The notes under the pieces: model-generated
The model's input: only the letters and a program-made list of their open reading frames with translations
Database searches by the model: none
Told to the model about the DNA's origin: nothing
Assembly: GCA_036245525.1 (NCBI GenBank)
Contig: BTPG01000001.1
Coordinates: forward strand, 216,291,059 to 216,355,058
Direction of reading: 5' to 3'
DNA: 64,000 nucleotides
Source: Semisulcospira habei
Lineage: Eukaryota; Mollusca; Gastropoda; Semisulcospiridae
Program-made: the position numbers and the translations under genes
Shown: positions 43,868 through 54,913 of the stretch, piece after piece
Position numbering within the stretch: the stretch's first letter is position 1
How the letters are laid out: each line of letters opens with the position of its first letter

Positions 43868-44507
43868 GACCATATGGGGCCTGACATATACAAGTGGTGC
43901 CTTGACTAAATGCAAATCCGCTACGTCACCAGGTTCGCACCACCGCGTCCACTAGCTCAATTCAGAATACAAGGGAGGAAACGAAAGGCACGCAAAGCGG
44001 CGAAGCACTGTGATTCCAGAGCATGCTCATTTTTCATTGGTTTATGTAAATTAGCCTATCCAATGAAATTAAAACAAGAGTGCATCCTACTGTCGCCATG
44101 AACCTGCACGCAGCAATCGCTTTTGGTGCGTGTTTCCTCTAGCCCGAAAAGCTCGACTTTAATGGAGTCTGGTTTAAACACTGCTCAACTCAGTGCCGAT
44201 ATCTATTCGAGTAATTCGCTTCGACTTTCGAGTAAACACGGCAGAAGCTAATGGATCTGCAGCAGTGCAGAGTGCCATCTTTCAGTTTCCGGCACTCTCT
44301 ACTAAAGGGTTTAACGTTAAACTCTAGATGTTGAAAAAGATGTCCGGGATACTTCGGGCCACAGCTAGAATTTCGCGCGTGCCTTTCGTTTCCTCCCATG
44401 TATTCTGAATTGAGCTAGTGGACGCGGTGGCGCGCACCCTGTGGCGCAGCAGATTTGCATCAGTTTAGTCAAAGCACCACTTGTCAGGCCCGATGGTGAT
44501 GACGGAG
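43868..44507. mobile_element. foldback element with ~130-bp terminal inverted repeats
   Basis: 43,868-43,997 and 44,374-44,507 are inverted copies (GGGCCTGACA, GGTGC-TTTGACTAAA, CGCGTCCACTAGCTCAATTC, GGGAGGAAACGAAAGGCACG). The ~375-bp interior has no recognised coding sequence. Confidence 0.75.
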
Positions 44508-44619
44508 GTGACGGTACGGTGACGGTAGTAGTGGTGGTGGTGGTGGTGGTAGTGCGACAACTGGCGCTGAAGGTGTGAAACAAAATTACATGTGTAATGA
44601 ATCCGCGACTGATCGTTAT
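44508..44619. repeat. (GGT)n-rich stretch
   Basis: GGT/GAC triplets at 44,507-44,560, then unique sequence up to the LINE-C tail. Confidence 0.6.
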
Positions 44620-45115
44620 AATAATAATAATAATGCATAGTTCTTGTATAGCGCTGTTCTCCAGGAAAACACTGGACTCACTGCGCATGCACAACAGCAC
44701 ACCCTCTTTCTCAGACACACGCACGATTATACACTATACTACTTTAAACCACCCCATCTCTTCCCAACACCATACATTCACTTCCTCTAGGATCAGAATA
44801 AAAGGCAGTCAACAGTTAGCTAAAGATGAGCTAAGTGTTAAATGCCCGACAGAAAAGAAAAGTCTTTAAGTGAGCTTTGAACTGTGACAATGTGGGCAGA
44901 TTCCGCATTTCAGTTGGCAGAGAGTTCCACACACTTGGGGGCTAAAAAGGTGAAAGAACGCTCCCCGACAGTTTTCATGTTAAGCTTTGGGATTTTTAAA
45001 AGTTTTACACTAGAGGAACGGAGGGTGCGTGATGGCTGATAAACAAACAGCTTGGCAGAAAGGTACGGCGGGAGAGATCCGTCAAAATGCCGATAGTAGG
45101 CGAAAATTGCAATTT
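44620..45115 (-). mobile_element. LINE-C copy 3, 3' end with RT C-terminus
   Basis: Minus-strand copy: AAT-triplet tail (44,620-44,636), the same 3' UTR with a single 92-bp segment, then a decayed RT C-terminus (DGSLPPYLSAKL, YQPSRTLRSSS, GERSFTFLAPK). This shows the family is a CR1/L2-type LINE and gives the ancestral single-unit state for the array at 522-1,650. Confidence 0.8.
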
Positions 45116-46070
45116 TGTACTGGCAGCGGAATTGACGTGTAGCCCGCTCAGAGATAACTCCGCCCACTGACCCAGAGTTCGACCTTGACCCGCAGCTCCG
45201 ACAAACACGCCACAGCAGAAAGCGAAAACGGCTGCATCCATGTGTGTAAGTGCGCGCTTGTCAGACATTCCCGACGATATTTCGGAGCAATACTTGCCAT
45301 ACCCTATCACCCTTAGGCAGAGACAACGTGCAGATTTGTTTAGCTGTGAGCAGTACATTCAAAGCGTCCGAATTTTGTGTGCTTCATCTGGCTTTGACGT
45401 GCACGGAACAATTTTCCGCAGTCAACTCATTTTGAGCGGCTAAGTGACGGAAAGCCACACTCTGTGCACCTGTCCATTGACCCAACGAAGAAGGTGGTTA
45501 CGGATGCTTTCTGCACATGCAAAGCAGGGTATGTATCAAAATTCTACATTATGCATTAAAAGTATAGACTGTGCTTGTCATAGTTTTAGCCGTTGACAGT
45601 TTGTTATACTGTGAGATGCCGTGTGTTCCATTGACGAAGGAGAGTTTGTGTTATCGTTTGTGCAAGAATTTTGATAAAGTGGCCTGCGAATGTACTAAAA
45701 CTGAGCACAATGCTGCATATGGCATGGTTTGCTTACAAACTTCCTAAGCTTGTGTGTTGCCGTGCTTTAAGTTTTAGCTGTGTATTTTTTTCAGACTCGC
45801 TCATGTGCTTGCCATCCGACAGCAATGGGACAGACCCCATGAAAAAATTCCACTCCTGAGCCAGTTTCCATCATGATTCAGATTATTTCACGGAAACGTC
45901 AACAAGAAAAGGAAGCCCATCATTGCAATCTTTGATGATAACAGGTAAGTTTTACTTCAGTGTGCATATTCTGGTTGAAACTGTGTAATTTGAAGATACT
46001 GTTATTAGAATTGTATGTTCACACAATTGTGTATGTAAGCAATATACCTGTATGCATACTTGTGTACAGT

Positions 46071-46072
<2 letters not shown>

Positions 46073-46107
<35 letters not shown>
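46073..46107 (+). repeat. (GT)n microsatellite
   Basis: GT dinucleotides inside the intron-like part of the SWIM-like relic. Confidence 0.9.
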
Positions 46108-46113
<6 letters not shown>

Positions 46114-46310
46114 CCCTGTGCATTAGCACGGTGAACAGTGAGTGTGGAAAGTAAATCTGTATGCACATAATTAATTTACACACACACTCTTTCTCTCTCT
46201 CTCTCTGTCTGCATGTGCAAAAATGACTGCTGATGACATGTAGAAGCTTTATTTATAACAGCACATTTAAAAGTATGGAAAACATGTCATCCTAGAACTG
46301 TCCCAAAAGA

Positions 46311-46352
46311 GCACATTATGTGAGTCCTTGCAGTTGTAGGAGCTCATGAGTC
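46311..46352. mobile_element. TH1 hairpin remnant
   Basis: GTGAGTCCTTGCAGTTGTAGG and AGCTCATGAG resemble the TH1 apex; flanks are lost. Confidence 0.4.
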
Positions 46353-46567
46353 ATTCTTCAGCATGGATGATAAGTTAACTAAGGAGGCAGTACTCTATTC
46401 TTAATATTTAAATGAATAAGAACTAATGGTTTCAAACACCCCACAGGTTAATTTTACCATCAAAACCGATTATGTCGTCATTGTACATGACTTCTATTTG
46501 TGGGTGCGGGTGTGGCTGGCCAAGCCAATCCTGGAGCCACACCTGCGAGGGCAATGGGGGCACTGGA

Positions 46568-46687
46568 ATTAAACTATGACATAAATATAACTAAATGTGG
46601 ATATGCAGTTGTCAGAGCAGTTATTGAGATAAATGCTCAGACAACTGCATATCCACATTTAGTTATATTTATGTCTCATAGTTTAAT
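46568..46687. mobile_element. 120-bp palindromic element
   Basis: Arms of ~46 bp (46,568-46,613 and 46,640-46,687; ATAACTAAATGTGGATATGC and complement), with one or two indels, around a 26-bp loop. No sequence in common with TH families. A GGTTAA (46,727-46,732) lies 40 bp to the right. Confidence 0.75.
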
Positions 46688-47557
46688 GCTATGTGAACAT
46701 GGGCCAAAGGGGGCGTGAGAGGTCAGTGGGTTAAAATGATTATCTAAATTCTGCTCAAAATCCTGCAGGCATATATGGCTTGGCTGGCACACAGCTGTTC
46801 AAGTTTCTGCACATGAGCGCGACTTGCCTCAAGCTGCACCCTGAGATGCTTCTTCTCCGCAAAGGATCAAATCTGAAACAAATGAAATCAGTACGGCAGT
46901 GTAATAACACAGTTAGAAAGCAGTCGTCAACTGTGATATAAATACAGAATGTTCGATTTTATTTATTCTATGTTACAGGTACCACTTATGGAACAGGAGC
47001 TGTTGCCTTTGGCTACATCACTTGATTGTGGAGATGTCATATTAAATCAGATTGAGCAGACCAGATTATCTTGTGGTGCTGAGGAACTTTAAATGTCTTC
47101 ACTGCTTTTCTGTGTGCTAGTTAGAGACTCTGCATCTGTAGCTGCACTTGTACTGTTGACAACAACAGCAAAACCTTTGTTACAAACAGTGCCTGAATTG
47201 AACAGCATTTAAAACGAGAAAGGCAAAGCTAAAAGGGGGAGGACAAACTTGTTGCACAGACATGAATGACACTGTATTCTTCCTGGTCACTCTTGGCATC
47301 TGTTGCTGCACTTGTACAGTGATAATATTATTAAAAATGTATTAGTTAAATGATTTTTCAAAATTCTTTTTTTAATACATAATTTTCATATTGTATGTAC
47401 ACCCTTTGTCAAAGTTTACATCAACAAACATGAAGTTAATTATGATATGTAGTAAATCACATTGTGTTTGTTGCTGTAAACTCAAAGGGTGTTGCCACCA
47501 TAGGAGCTTGTTTCGTGGCATCTTACATACTTGTGTGCAGCCACGTCTTTTGCCTAA

Positions 47558-47563
47558 AATAAA
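47558..47563 (+). terminator. poly(A) signal AATAAA
   Basis: AATAAA 470 bp downstream of the last exon-like stop of the SWIM-like relic, compatible with its 3' end. Confidence 0.4.
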
Positions 47564-47583
47564 CAGATTGTTTGCATCCTAGA

Positions 47584-47912
47584 AACTGCTGTTTGTGTTC
47601 CTGTAGTGTGTGCATGTGTAAAATGTATATTTTTGTGTACGAGAGAGTGTGCTAGTGTGTATGAAAGAGTGTGTGAAGGAACCGTGAGTATGCTTAGACA
47701 TAAAGTGATTGTGAAATGCAAATCGGTGCATACCTTGGAGCAACCAGTGTTTTGCGTGAACGTTTTTGATGCAGCTCTGTCGACGGTCGCTTTTTGGGAG
47801 GTGGTCGCTGGTGTGTATGACTTGTCCCACTGCTGGGCAAAGCAGGGCATGCTGGCAGCGGGTCTGGAAACGCTTCTGACGGTTTGCCATTGACAAAATG
47901 CTGTAAATAAAA
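47584..47912. other. no recognisable feature
   Basis: Flank downstream of the gene relic. Open frames here lack any recognised domain. Confidence 0.35.
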
Positions 47913-48119
47913 TTAATCCATATCATACCGAGGCTAAAAGCTTCTGATTTGTACACTGCCATATGCAAGCTACATTGACTGATTGAGTACTTACAGATAA
48001 AGATGACTAGGGTGGTGCCAGAATAGCTTGGCACCTAGAGGCGCCAAGCTATTCTGGCACTACCTTGCACTATATTAGACATTTCACACACTGGTTGTAT
48101 TCCAAATGATGAGGGTTAA
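47913..48119. mobile_element. TH2 element, subtype b
   Basis: TTAATCCATATCATACCGAGG to CCAAATGATGAGGGTTAA; hairpin 48,010-48,066 with apex TTGGCACCTAGAGGCGCCAA. Closely matches 43,150-43,382. Confidence 0.8.
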
Positions 48120-48699
48120 GAAACATTAAACAGAGCTATCTCTCGCACTCGTACACTGTGCTTTCACCATACTGAGTACTCAGTAGTAGCTACTGAAAAA
48201 CGCCGGACTTGCTGTATGAGTGATCTTACCACCTTCGGCCTTCACAACAGATATTTACATGGGCAAACTGACATTACCCGTTTCATTTTTATAATGAACA
48301 AGTTCAGGAGAAATGAATATGAACTGACCTTTGTGCAAACGAAGAGATGTCAGTTTCCATCCCGGTACTTGACGTTCACTGACAGTGCAGGCTGCTCGAC
48401 TCGTCAGCGGCGGTCTACAGACTACACAATTTGATACATCGCATGCAATTGCATGGCTACGACGGGGTTTTGGGAATGGTATGAACCTTACACCACATTC
48501 TAGACGCTCAGGATATATGAAATCGCTGTTGCAAAGACCCCCACGCACACGTTTTCGCCATTTCTTTTCTCTCGGCTCCGTTAACTTCCTCACCGGCCTC
48601 AATGTCGGACCAACATAGCCGATTTCTCGCATCACGCGGGTGTGTCTCATTCGCGCATTTTGATTGGTTAGCGCTGACCCGTCAGTCAGGAACCGGCTA
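48120..48699. other. no recognisable feature
   Basis: No repeat match in the window. The minus-strand frame running out of LINE-F here has no recognised domain. Confidence 0.35.
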
Positions 48700-49472
48700 C
48701 ACGTCAATTTTACGAGCAACCAGTGCAGCTGCTTCAGTAAAGGCGTAAGTACGTGGTCTCTCTTTCGTTTCTTCAAGATGGGTCGCGCCGCATTGTTTTG
48801 AATCATCTGCAAGCGTGAAATCTGCTCTGCCGGTAAACCTGCCAATACAGAATTGCAATAATCGAGCCTGGACGTAATGAATGCATTTACAAGTCTTGAC
48901 GCCGCACTTTCTGTGAGATACGGCTATACGGTCTGAGGGAAGAAGTTCTGCGCAGCTCAAGGAAACCAGCTCGGCAGACGCTACTGATATGATCATGCAT
49001 GGAGAGCGTCGAATCAATCTTCACACCCAGATATTTGACACAGTTCTGGACTGAAGGGAACGCTGCAGCCACCAATGTTTAAGAACTCGCCGTTAATCAG
49101 ACTGACTAAGGCGAGACTGAGAGCCAACAGGCATGACTTCGGTTTTACAATTACATCAGACAGAGGCTGTCAATAGAGTGAACAAAACAGGCCCTGATAC
49201 GGAGCCCTGAGGGACTCCACACAACAAAAGACTAGAAGCAGATAGCTGGCCATTAACAATAACAGCCTGAGAACGATCCTTAACGTATGATGTGAACCAG
49301 GCCAGGGCAGTACCACGGATGCCAAAGGTCACCTCTAACCTCTTCAGCAAAACAGAATGATCGAGCGTGTCGAATGCTGCACTGAGGTCCAGCAGAGCAA
49401 TGAGAGAGACAAGTCTCTTGTCTGCCTTCACTAGCAGACCATCCAGGTTATAGCGGAAGGGCAGTGACTGAT
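48700..49472 (-). pseudogene. LINE-F reverse transcriptase fragments (CR1/L2-like)
   Basis: Minus-strand blocks in order: 49,156-49,472 with LDLSAAFDTLDHSVLL and CGVPQGSVSGPVLFT; a deletion removing the YxDD box; 48,887-49,075 with VKYLGVKIDSTLSMHDHI; and 48,710-48,845 with MIQNNAARPILKK and LTPLLKQLHWL. The lost catalytic box makes it inactive. Confidence 0.8.
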
Positions 49473-49692
49473 TAGTTATTAGTTTTATGGTACACGTATA
49501 TCTTTTTGTGTGTAAACACTTTTTGTTGGTGTGTTCAATTTGTTCTTTTTATTTTCCTTGTGTATCTTGTTGCGTGAGCCGTGTGTATGTTAGGGACTAT
49601 GTATGTGTTGTAGGATGCAAGGTGTATGTATGTTAGTATGTCATTTGTACGGCGCCTAGAGCTTTTCTATCGAAAGGCGCCTTAAAAATATA

Positions 49693-49741
<49 letters not shown>
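49473..49741 (+). mobile_element. 3' end of a LINE or SINE with GCGC stem and ATT tail
   Basis: Ends GTACGGCGCCTAGAGC, GAAAGGCGCCTTAAAAATAT and ATT triplets (49,697-49,741). The inverted GGCGCC pair forms a stem, as at 18,490-18,530. Confidence 0.65.
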
Positions 49742-49744
<3 letters not shown>

Positions 49745-49917
49745 AGCTTGGCGCCTTCAAAGACGCCAAGGTGATCACCTTGTCCCATCCCGACTGATTC
49801 AGCTCCGACAGGTGGCCATGCTGACAAGAGCCTCACCTGCAGAGAAAGGTTGTAAACTGGGACGGTACAGTCTCAGACTGATCATGTTCGTACTACCCGT
49901 TAACAAAAGACACAGAG

Positions 49918-49970
49918 TCACAAGAGTCCCTGTAGCCTGCGTGCACCCATGAGGATCGATGGCTCTTGCT
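49918..49970. mobile_element. TH1 hairpin remnant
   Basis: CAAGAGTCCCTG, CCCATGAGGATCGATGGCTC and TTGCTCG are a deleted TH1 hairpin. Confidence 0.5.
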
Positions 49971-50007
49971 CGCTCATCTACATCAGCTACGTCAGATCAG
50001 ATTCATC

Positions 50008-50232
50008 TGACATCAACTCTTTATACCCAGGGTAGCATTTTCCCAAATTTTGTAGGCGTCGCCTCGCCGTGCACCAGTCGCAAAAGATGGATCGGCCATG
50101 ATAATTCAAGGGCAGTGCCACATGAGCTTGACGCCTTTAGGCGCCAAGCTCATCTGGCACTACCCTTGAAATATCATGGTCGCTTTACTATGATGATGTT
50201 CTGCTGTTGTGCGTCGGGGCTGAATGAGTTAA
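50008..50232. mobile_element. TH2 element, nearly full
   Basis: CAACTCTTTATACCCAGGG to GTCGGGGCTGAATGAGTTAA, hairpin around 50,098-50,180 with apex TTGACGCCTTTAGGCGCCAA. Confidence 0.75.
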
Positions 50233-50249
50233 CGTTAAATTAACACAGA

Positions 50250-50325
50250 TTTCAGGCGCGGTCACGCCTATCTGTCACTAACCGTGAATTATCATAGTCG
50301 ATCCATCTCCTGTTGTAGTGCCTCT
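50250..50325. mobile_element. TH2 right-half remnant
   Basis: GTGAATTATCATAGTCGATCC and ATCTCCTGTTGTAGTGC are the right arm and flank of TH2. Confidence 0.5.
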
Positions 50326-50457
50326 AGGTAATATGGAATAAAGGCAGTCTCTCATCCATCATACACTTCTTTTTTTGGTTGTTGTTGTTTGTTGTTGTTT
50401 TGTTTGTGTGGTTGGTTGGTTGGTTGGTTGTTTTTTGTGGTCAGTTTTTGGGGGGGG

Positions 50458-50528
50458 CAAGAGACATATATTCACATGAGCCCCGGCCTGCAGTCGCATG
50501 GACTTATGATAATCTGTGCCTCTTGTTA
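50458..50528. mobile_element. TH1 hairpin, decayed
   Basis: CAAGAGACATATATTCACATG and GATAATCTGTGCCTCTTG are arms with many mismatches. Confidence 0.55.
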
Positions 50529-50533
50529 GTCGA

Positions 50534-51167
50534 GAGCGACTCCAGCTACCTCAAACTGAGGGCGTTGTTTTGGGGTTCAAGGGGCGACTTTGAGAAGAGA
50601 CGAGAAGTTCTAAAAATAGACCCGCGCTGCCAGAACTTGGCGGTTTGAACGTGCGCCAGATTTTAACACGGCAGTGAATAGTGTATGTTCACGGTACCCC
50701 TTCACAAAGTAGCACAAACACAGAGCTTCAACGGACGACTTCCCAGCTGTGGAAGCCACTGAAATATACATACGTGTTCGGTCCCGGGTAGGAACTGGGA
50801 TATTCAGTACGGAATAAAGTTTACACCAGCGGCTGGAATCACCCCCTGCAACTCACAGCTCAATTCTTGGCGAGTTTGTTCGGAAGATTGGTGTACCCAG
50901 CCTATATTGCGGGTTCCTCGATTTCGCGAACTGTGCATGCTGGTGTCAGTAAATAGGCCGAGTCAACAAAGGAATGCAGTCGGCATACCTTAGACATTGA
51001 TTTTTATACATTGATTATGCATTACGACCGCAATACAGTATCACGGCTAAGTCAGCCATTGCTTTTGTCCAGCCATTCTCGCAAGACAGACTAACTGAGA
51101 TCATGTGTAATGACATTGCCAATGATTCACTCTTAACTGCCTGAACTGAGCAGGCATCTTTTCGTGT
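50534..51167. other. no recognisable feature
   Basis: Unique-looking sequence without gene or repeat matches. Confidence 0.35.
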
Positions 51168-51378
51168 TTAACTCATTCTACCCCAACTCCGAAATCCCCA
51201 AACTTTGCCGTTGTCCTCTGAAGACTGCACTCTAGTGGACACAGATCGACCATGATAGTTCCAGGGTGATGCCAGAATAGCTTGGCGCCCGTAGGCGCCA
51301 AGCTATTCTGGCATCACCCTTGAACTATCGTGGTCGATGATTATCTTGCTGTGGTGTGTCTGGGGTAGAATGAGTTAA
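51168..51378. mobile_element. TH2 element, full copy
   Basis: TTAACTCATTCTACCCCAAC to GGGGTAGAATGAGTTAA, TTAA at both ends, 211 bp; hairpin arms of ~55 bp with apex TTGGCGCCCGTAGGCGCCAA. Confidence 0.85.
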
Positions 51379-51464
51379 GATTTTCTATGGACAAAACGGA
51401 GTCTCCGTGTTGAAGCCGGCAGTGACTGTATCTTCCACGCGGCATTCCCACACCCAAACCTGCC

Positions 51465-51692
51465 TTAACCTCCTAACCGCCGGGGCAAGGAGAGCGCCAC
51501 CCAGCTGCAAGAGACATAGATCCTCATGAGCCCCCGCAGTCGCGGGGGCTCATGAGGATCTATGTCTCTTGTTAGTCCTGTGTTCTTGGTGCCATTTCTG
51601 GTCAGTCCTGTTTGAATCTGTTTTCTTCCATCTTCTGATCGGCAACTATGCCGGTCAACGCTAGATTGGCAGTTAGTGACAGCAAGGGTTAA
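51465..51692. mobile_element. TH1 element, full copy
   Basis: TTAACCTCCTAACCGCCGGGG to GTGACAGCAAGGGTTAA, hairpin 51,508-51,571 perfect. Best TH1 reference: 228 bp, left flank GCGCCACCCAGCTG, right flank TTAGTCCTGTGTTC. Confidence 0.85.
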
Positions 51693-51780
51693 CCCTTTTC
51701 ATTCGGAATACACCAGTGTGTGAAATAAGTTTGTCTGAAACAGTTCAAGGGTAGTGCCAGAATAGATTGGCGCCTTGGCG
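51689..51780. mobile_element. TH2b right half, inverted, sharing TTAA with TH1
   Basis: TTAACCCTTTTCATTCGGAAT and ACAGTTCAAGGGTAGTGCC match one half of subtype b up to the apex, after which A/T-rich low-complexity begins. Confidence 0.7.
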
Positions 51781-51784
51781 TAAA

Positions 51785-51872
51785 ATAATAATAATAATAA
51801 TAAATTAATTAAAATAAAATAAAATAAAAATAAAGATAAAAAGATGAAATCAGATAAGATGAATAAATAAAT

Positions 51873-51913
<41 letters not shown>

Positions 51914-51920
51914 AAAATAT
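51785..51920. repeat. A/T-rich low-complexity (AATA)n
   Basis: AAT and AAAT repeats. It replaces the expected second arm of the TH2b before it. Confidence 0.9.
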
Positions 51921-52101
51921 TTCTAAGGCCCCCTCCACCTCCCGTCCACCGTGGACAAAGCCTAAGACGAAAGTCACTAGCCAGCACATAGAATGGCTGA
52001 GTGGGCGGAAACTAATGCCCGTTATTAGTATACACTGTTCCATTACCATCATGCTTGGCGTTGTCATTTTCTCAATAAGACAGTGACGTTGCATCGCATA
52101 G

Positions 52102-53102
52102 GTAACCCGTTGCCGTTTTGCCTAATGATTTGAGATTAGCGCTCTACTGAACCATTTGGCTGTCGGTAGCGGTTTTTGTCGCGATGATTCCTGCAGGAAA
52201 AACAACAGCCTGACATCCTGCAGGAATAACAACACCCTGACATCCTGCAGGAATGACAACACCCTGACATCCTGCAGGAATAACAACACCCTGACATCCT
52301 GCAGGAATAACAACACCCTGACATCCTGCAGGAATAACAACACTCTGACATCCTGCAGGAATAACAACACCCTGACATCCTGCAGGAATAACAACACGCT
52401 GACATCTCGCAGGAATAACAACACGCTGACATCTCGCAGGAATAACAACACGCTGACATCTCGCAGGAATAACAACACCCTGACATCATGCAGGAATAAC
52501 AACACCTTGACATCCTGCAGGGATAACAACACCCTGACATCCTGCAGGAATAAATACACCCTGACATCCTGCAGGAATAACAACACCCTGACATCCTGCA
52601 GGAATAACAACACCCTGACATCCTGTAGGAATAACAACACCCTGACATCCTGCAGGAATAACAACACCCTGACATCCTGCAGGATAACAACACCCTGACA
52701 TCCTGCAGGAATAACAACACCCTGACATCCTGCAGGAATAACAACACTCTGACATCCTGCAGGAATAACAACACCCTGACATCCTGCAGGAATAACAACA
52801 CCCTGACATCCTGCAGGAATAACAACACCCTGACATCCTGCAGGAATAACAACACCCTGACATCCTGCAGGAATAACAACACTCTGACATCCTGCAGGAA
52901 TAACAACACCCTGACATCCTGCAGGAATAACAACACCCTCACATTCTGCAGGAATAACAACACTCTGACATCCTGCAGGAATAACAACACCCTGACATCC
53001 TGCAGGAATAACAACACCCTGACATCCTGCAGGAATAACAACACGCTGACATCCTGCAGGAATCATCGCGACAAAAAGCGCTACCGACAGCCCACGGGTT
53101 AA
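52102..53102. mobile_element. TH5 hairpin element with 27-bp array in the loop
   Basis: Arms 52,158-52,197 and 53,053-53,092 (GGCTGTCGGTAGCG, TTTTTGTCGCGATGATTCC and complement) differ at one base. The right end is CGGGTTAA (53,102); the left end TAACCCGTTGCC is 55 bp outside the arm. The loop is an 855-bp array. Confidence 0.85.
52198..53052. repeat. 27-bp minisatellite, about 32 copies
   Basis: The unit contains CCTGACATCCTGCAGG and AATAACAACA. The palindrome CCTGCAGG in each unit is the innermost 8 bases of the hairpin arm. One unit lacks a base at ~52,684, which is why the repetitive open frames change there. Not coding. Confidence 0.97.
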
Positions 53103-53167
53103 TGTGTCGTGCGCTGGTCAAAGAAGGCCAACAGCCGCGAGAGGACCTTTACCCAGCACAGGCGGTA

Positions 53168-54837
53168 TTCAGTGCGACCTTGGTAAGTTAGTGAGAGCTG
53201 TCACAACACACCAAAGTCCGGATTTTCAACTCCAATGTAAAAGCAGTTCTCCTATATGGAGCAGAGACATGGAGATTGACAAAAACCACAGTCAACAGAG
53301 TACAGACCTTCATGAACAGTTGCCTTAGAAGAATTTTGAAAATCCACTGGCCAGAGAAGATCAGCAACGTCAGACTGTGGGAGAGAACAGAGCAGATAAC
53401 AGCAGAGAATGAAATTGGGCGAAGAAGATGGGGATGGATCGGTCACAGTCTGAGAAAGCCAGCTTCCAGTATCACTAGGCAGGCATTGTCATGGAACCCC
53501 CAGGGAAAGAGGAAAAGAGGTAGGCCGAGAAACTCCTGGCGTCGAGACCTCCAAGCAGACATCAAGAGACTGGGAACCACCTGGAGTAGAATCGAAGGAG
53601 AAGCACAGGACAGGAGTTGCTGGAGGTCTCTCGTCGACGGCCTATACCCGGGTAGGGTTGACAGGCGTAAGTAAGTAAGTTGGTAAGTTAGTGCGACCTT
53701 GGTAAGTTAGTGCGACCTTGGTAAGTTAGTGCGACCTCGGTAAGTTAGTGCGACCGCGGTAAGTTAGTGTGACCGCGGTAAGTTAGTGCGACCACGGTAA
53801 GTTAGTGCGACCACGGTAAGTTAGTGCGACTGCGGTAAGTTAATGCGACTGCGGTAAGTTAGTGTGACCGGGGTAAGTTAGTGCGACCACGGTAAGTTAG
53901 TGGGACTGCGGTAAGTTAGTGCGACTGCGGTAAGTTAGTGCGACTGCGGTAAGTTAGTGCGACTGTGGTAAGTTAGTGCGAACGCGGTAAGTTAGTGTGT
54001 CCATGGTAAGTTAGTGCGACTGCGGTAAGTTAGTGCGACCGCGATAAGTTAATGCAACTGCGGTAAGTTAGTGCGACTGCGATAAGTTAATGCGACTGCG
54101 GTAAGTTAGTGCGACTGCGATAAGTTAATGCGACTTCGGTAAGTTAGTGCGACTGCGATAAGTTAATGCGACTATGGTAAGTTAGTGCGACTGCGGTAAG
54201 TTAGTGCGACTGCGGTAAGTTAGTGCGACTGCGGTAAGTTAGTGCGACTGCGGTAAGTTAGTGCGACTGCGGTAAGTTAGTGTGACTGCGGTAAGTTAGT
54301 GCGACTGCGGTAAGTTAGTGTGACCGCGGTAAGTTAGTGCGACTGCGGTAAGTTAGTGCGACTGCGGTAAGTTAGTGCGACTGCGATAAGTTAATGCGAC
54401 TACGGTAAGTTAGTGCCACTGTGGTAAGTTAGTGCGACTGCGGTAAGTTAATGCGACTGCGGTAAGTTAGTGCGACTGCGATAAGTTAATGCGACTTCGG
54501 TAAGTTAGTGCGACTGCGATAAGTTAATGCGACTATGGTAAGTTAGTGCGACTGCGGTAAGTTAGTGCGACTGCGGTAAGTTAGTGCGACTGCGGTAAGT
54601 TAGTGCGACTGCGATAAGTTAATGCGACTACGGTAAGTTAGTGCCACTGCGGTAAGTTAGTGCGACTGCGGTAAGTTAGTGCGACTGCGGTAAGTTAGTG
54701 TGACTGCAGTAAGTTAGTGCGACTGCGGTAAATTAGTGCGACTGCGGTAAGTTAGTGCGACTGCGGTAAGTTAGTGTGACTGCGATAAGTTAATGCGACT
54801 GCGGTAAGTTAGTGCCACTGCGCAGATAAGTTAGCGC
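53168..54837. repeat. 19-bp minisatellite, about 60 copies, interrupted by LINE-G
   Basis: Main block 53,679-54,837 with unit GGTAAGTTAGTGCGACTGC, the reverse complement of the 14.5-kb array. Left remnant 53,168-53,192. Substitution variants such as CGATAAGTTAATGCGAC recur in blocks, indicating segmental duplications within the array. Confidence 0.95.
53193..53678 (+). pseudogene. LINE-G C-terminal fragment
   Basis: Open from ~53,220: LLYGAETWRL, CLRRILKIHWPEKISNVRLW, RRRWGWIGHSLRKP, WNPQGKRKRGRPRNSWRRDL and WRSLVDGLYPG before the stop at 53,674. This is the C-terminal end of a widespread APE-type LINE protein. A TAAG tail (53,668-53,678) follows. It is inserted near the left end of the 19-bp array: repeat units lie both left (53,168-53,192) and right of it. 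Confidence 0.8.
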
Positions 54838-54913
54838 GACTGCGGGGGTTCATGAGGGTTTATGTCTCTTGAAGTTGGGTGCGTTCGCCTTTCCCCGGCA
54901 GTGAAGGGGTTAT
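54838..54913. mobile_element. TH1 right half bordering the 19-bp array
   Basis: GCGACTGCGGGGGTTCATGAGG and TTTATGTCTCTTG are the right TH1 arm; GTTGGGTGCGTTCGCC and CCCCGGCAGTGAAGGGGTTA are the right end. The array thus runs into the hairpin apex exactly as at 14,995. The left half was not found. Confidence 0.8.

Larger units (their letters stand above)
45240..47092 (+). pseudogene. SWIM-like gene relic with intron-like signals
   Basis: Exon-like 1 (45,240-45,528) reads YLPYPITLRQRQRADLFSCE and FDVHGTIFRSQ. After a frame change near 45,425 it reads SDGKPHSVHLSIDPTKKV and DAFCTCKAG, then a donor GGGTATGT. The CxCKAG motif after a beta-rich stretch is the start of a SWIM-type zinc-binding domain as in YqaJ-associated invertebrate proteins. 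Exon-like 2 (45,795-45,944) follows TTTTTTTCAG and starts LAHVLAIRQQWDRP, which would supply the His of the motif, but has one stop. It ends ACAG-GTAAGT. Exon-like 3 (46,979-47,092) follows TGTTACAG and reads VPLMEQELLPLATSLDCG to a stop. Phases of exons 2 and 3 do not match. A broken gene, or one with exons I missed. Confidence 0.45.

Noticed and set aside
52122..53066. Repetitive 300-codon frames (VVIPAGCQG-type and MSGCCYSCR-type)
   Set aside because: By-products of the 27-bp minisatellite in a TH5 loop; several frames are open alike and a 1-base deletion swaps them.
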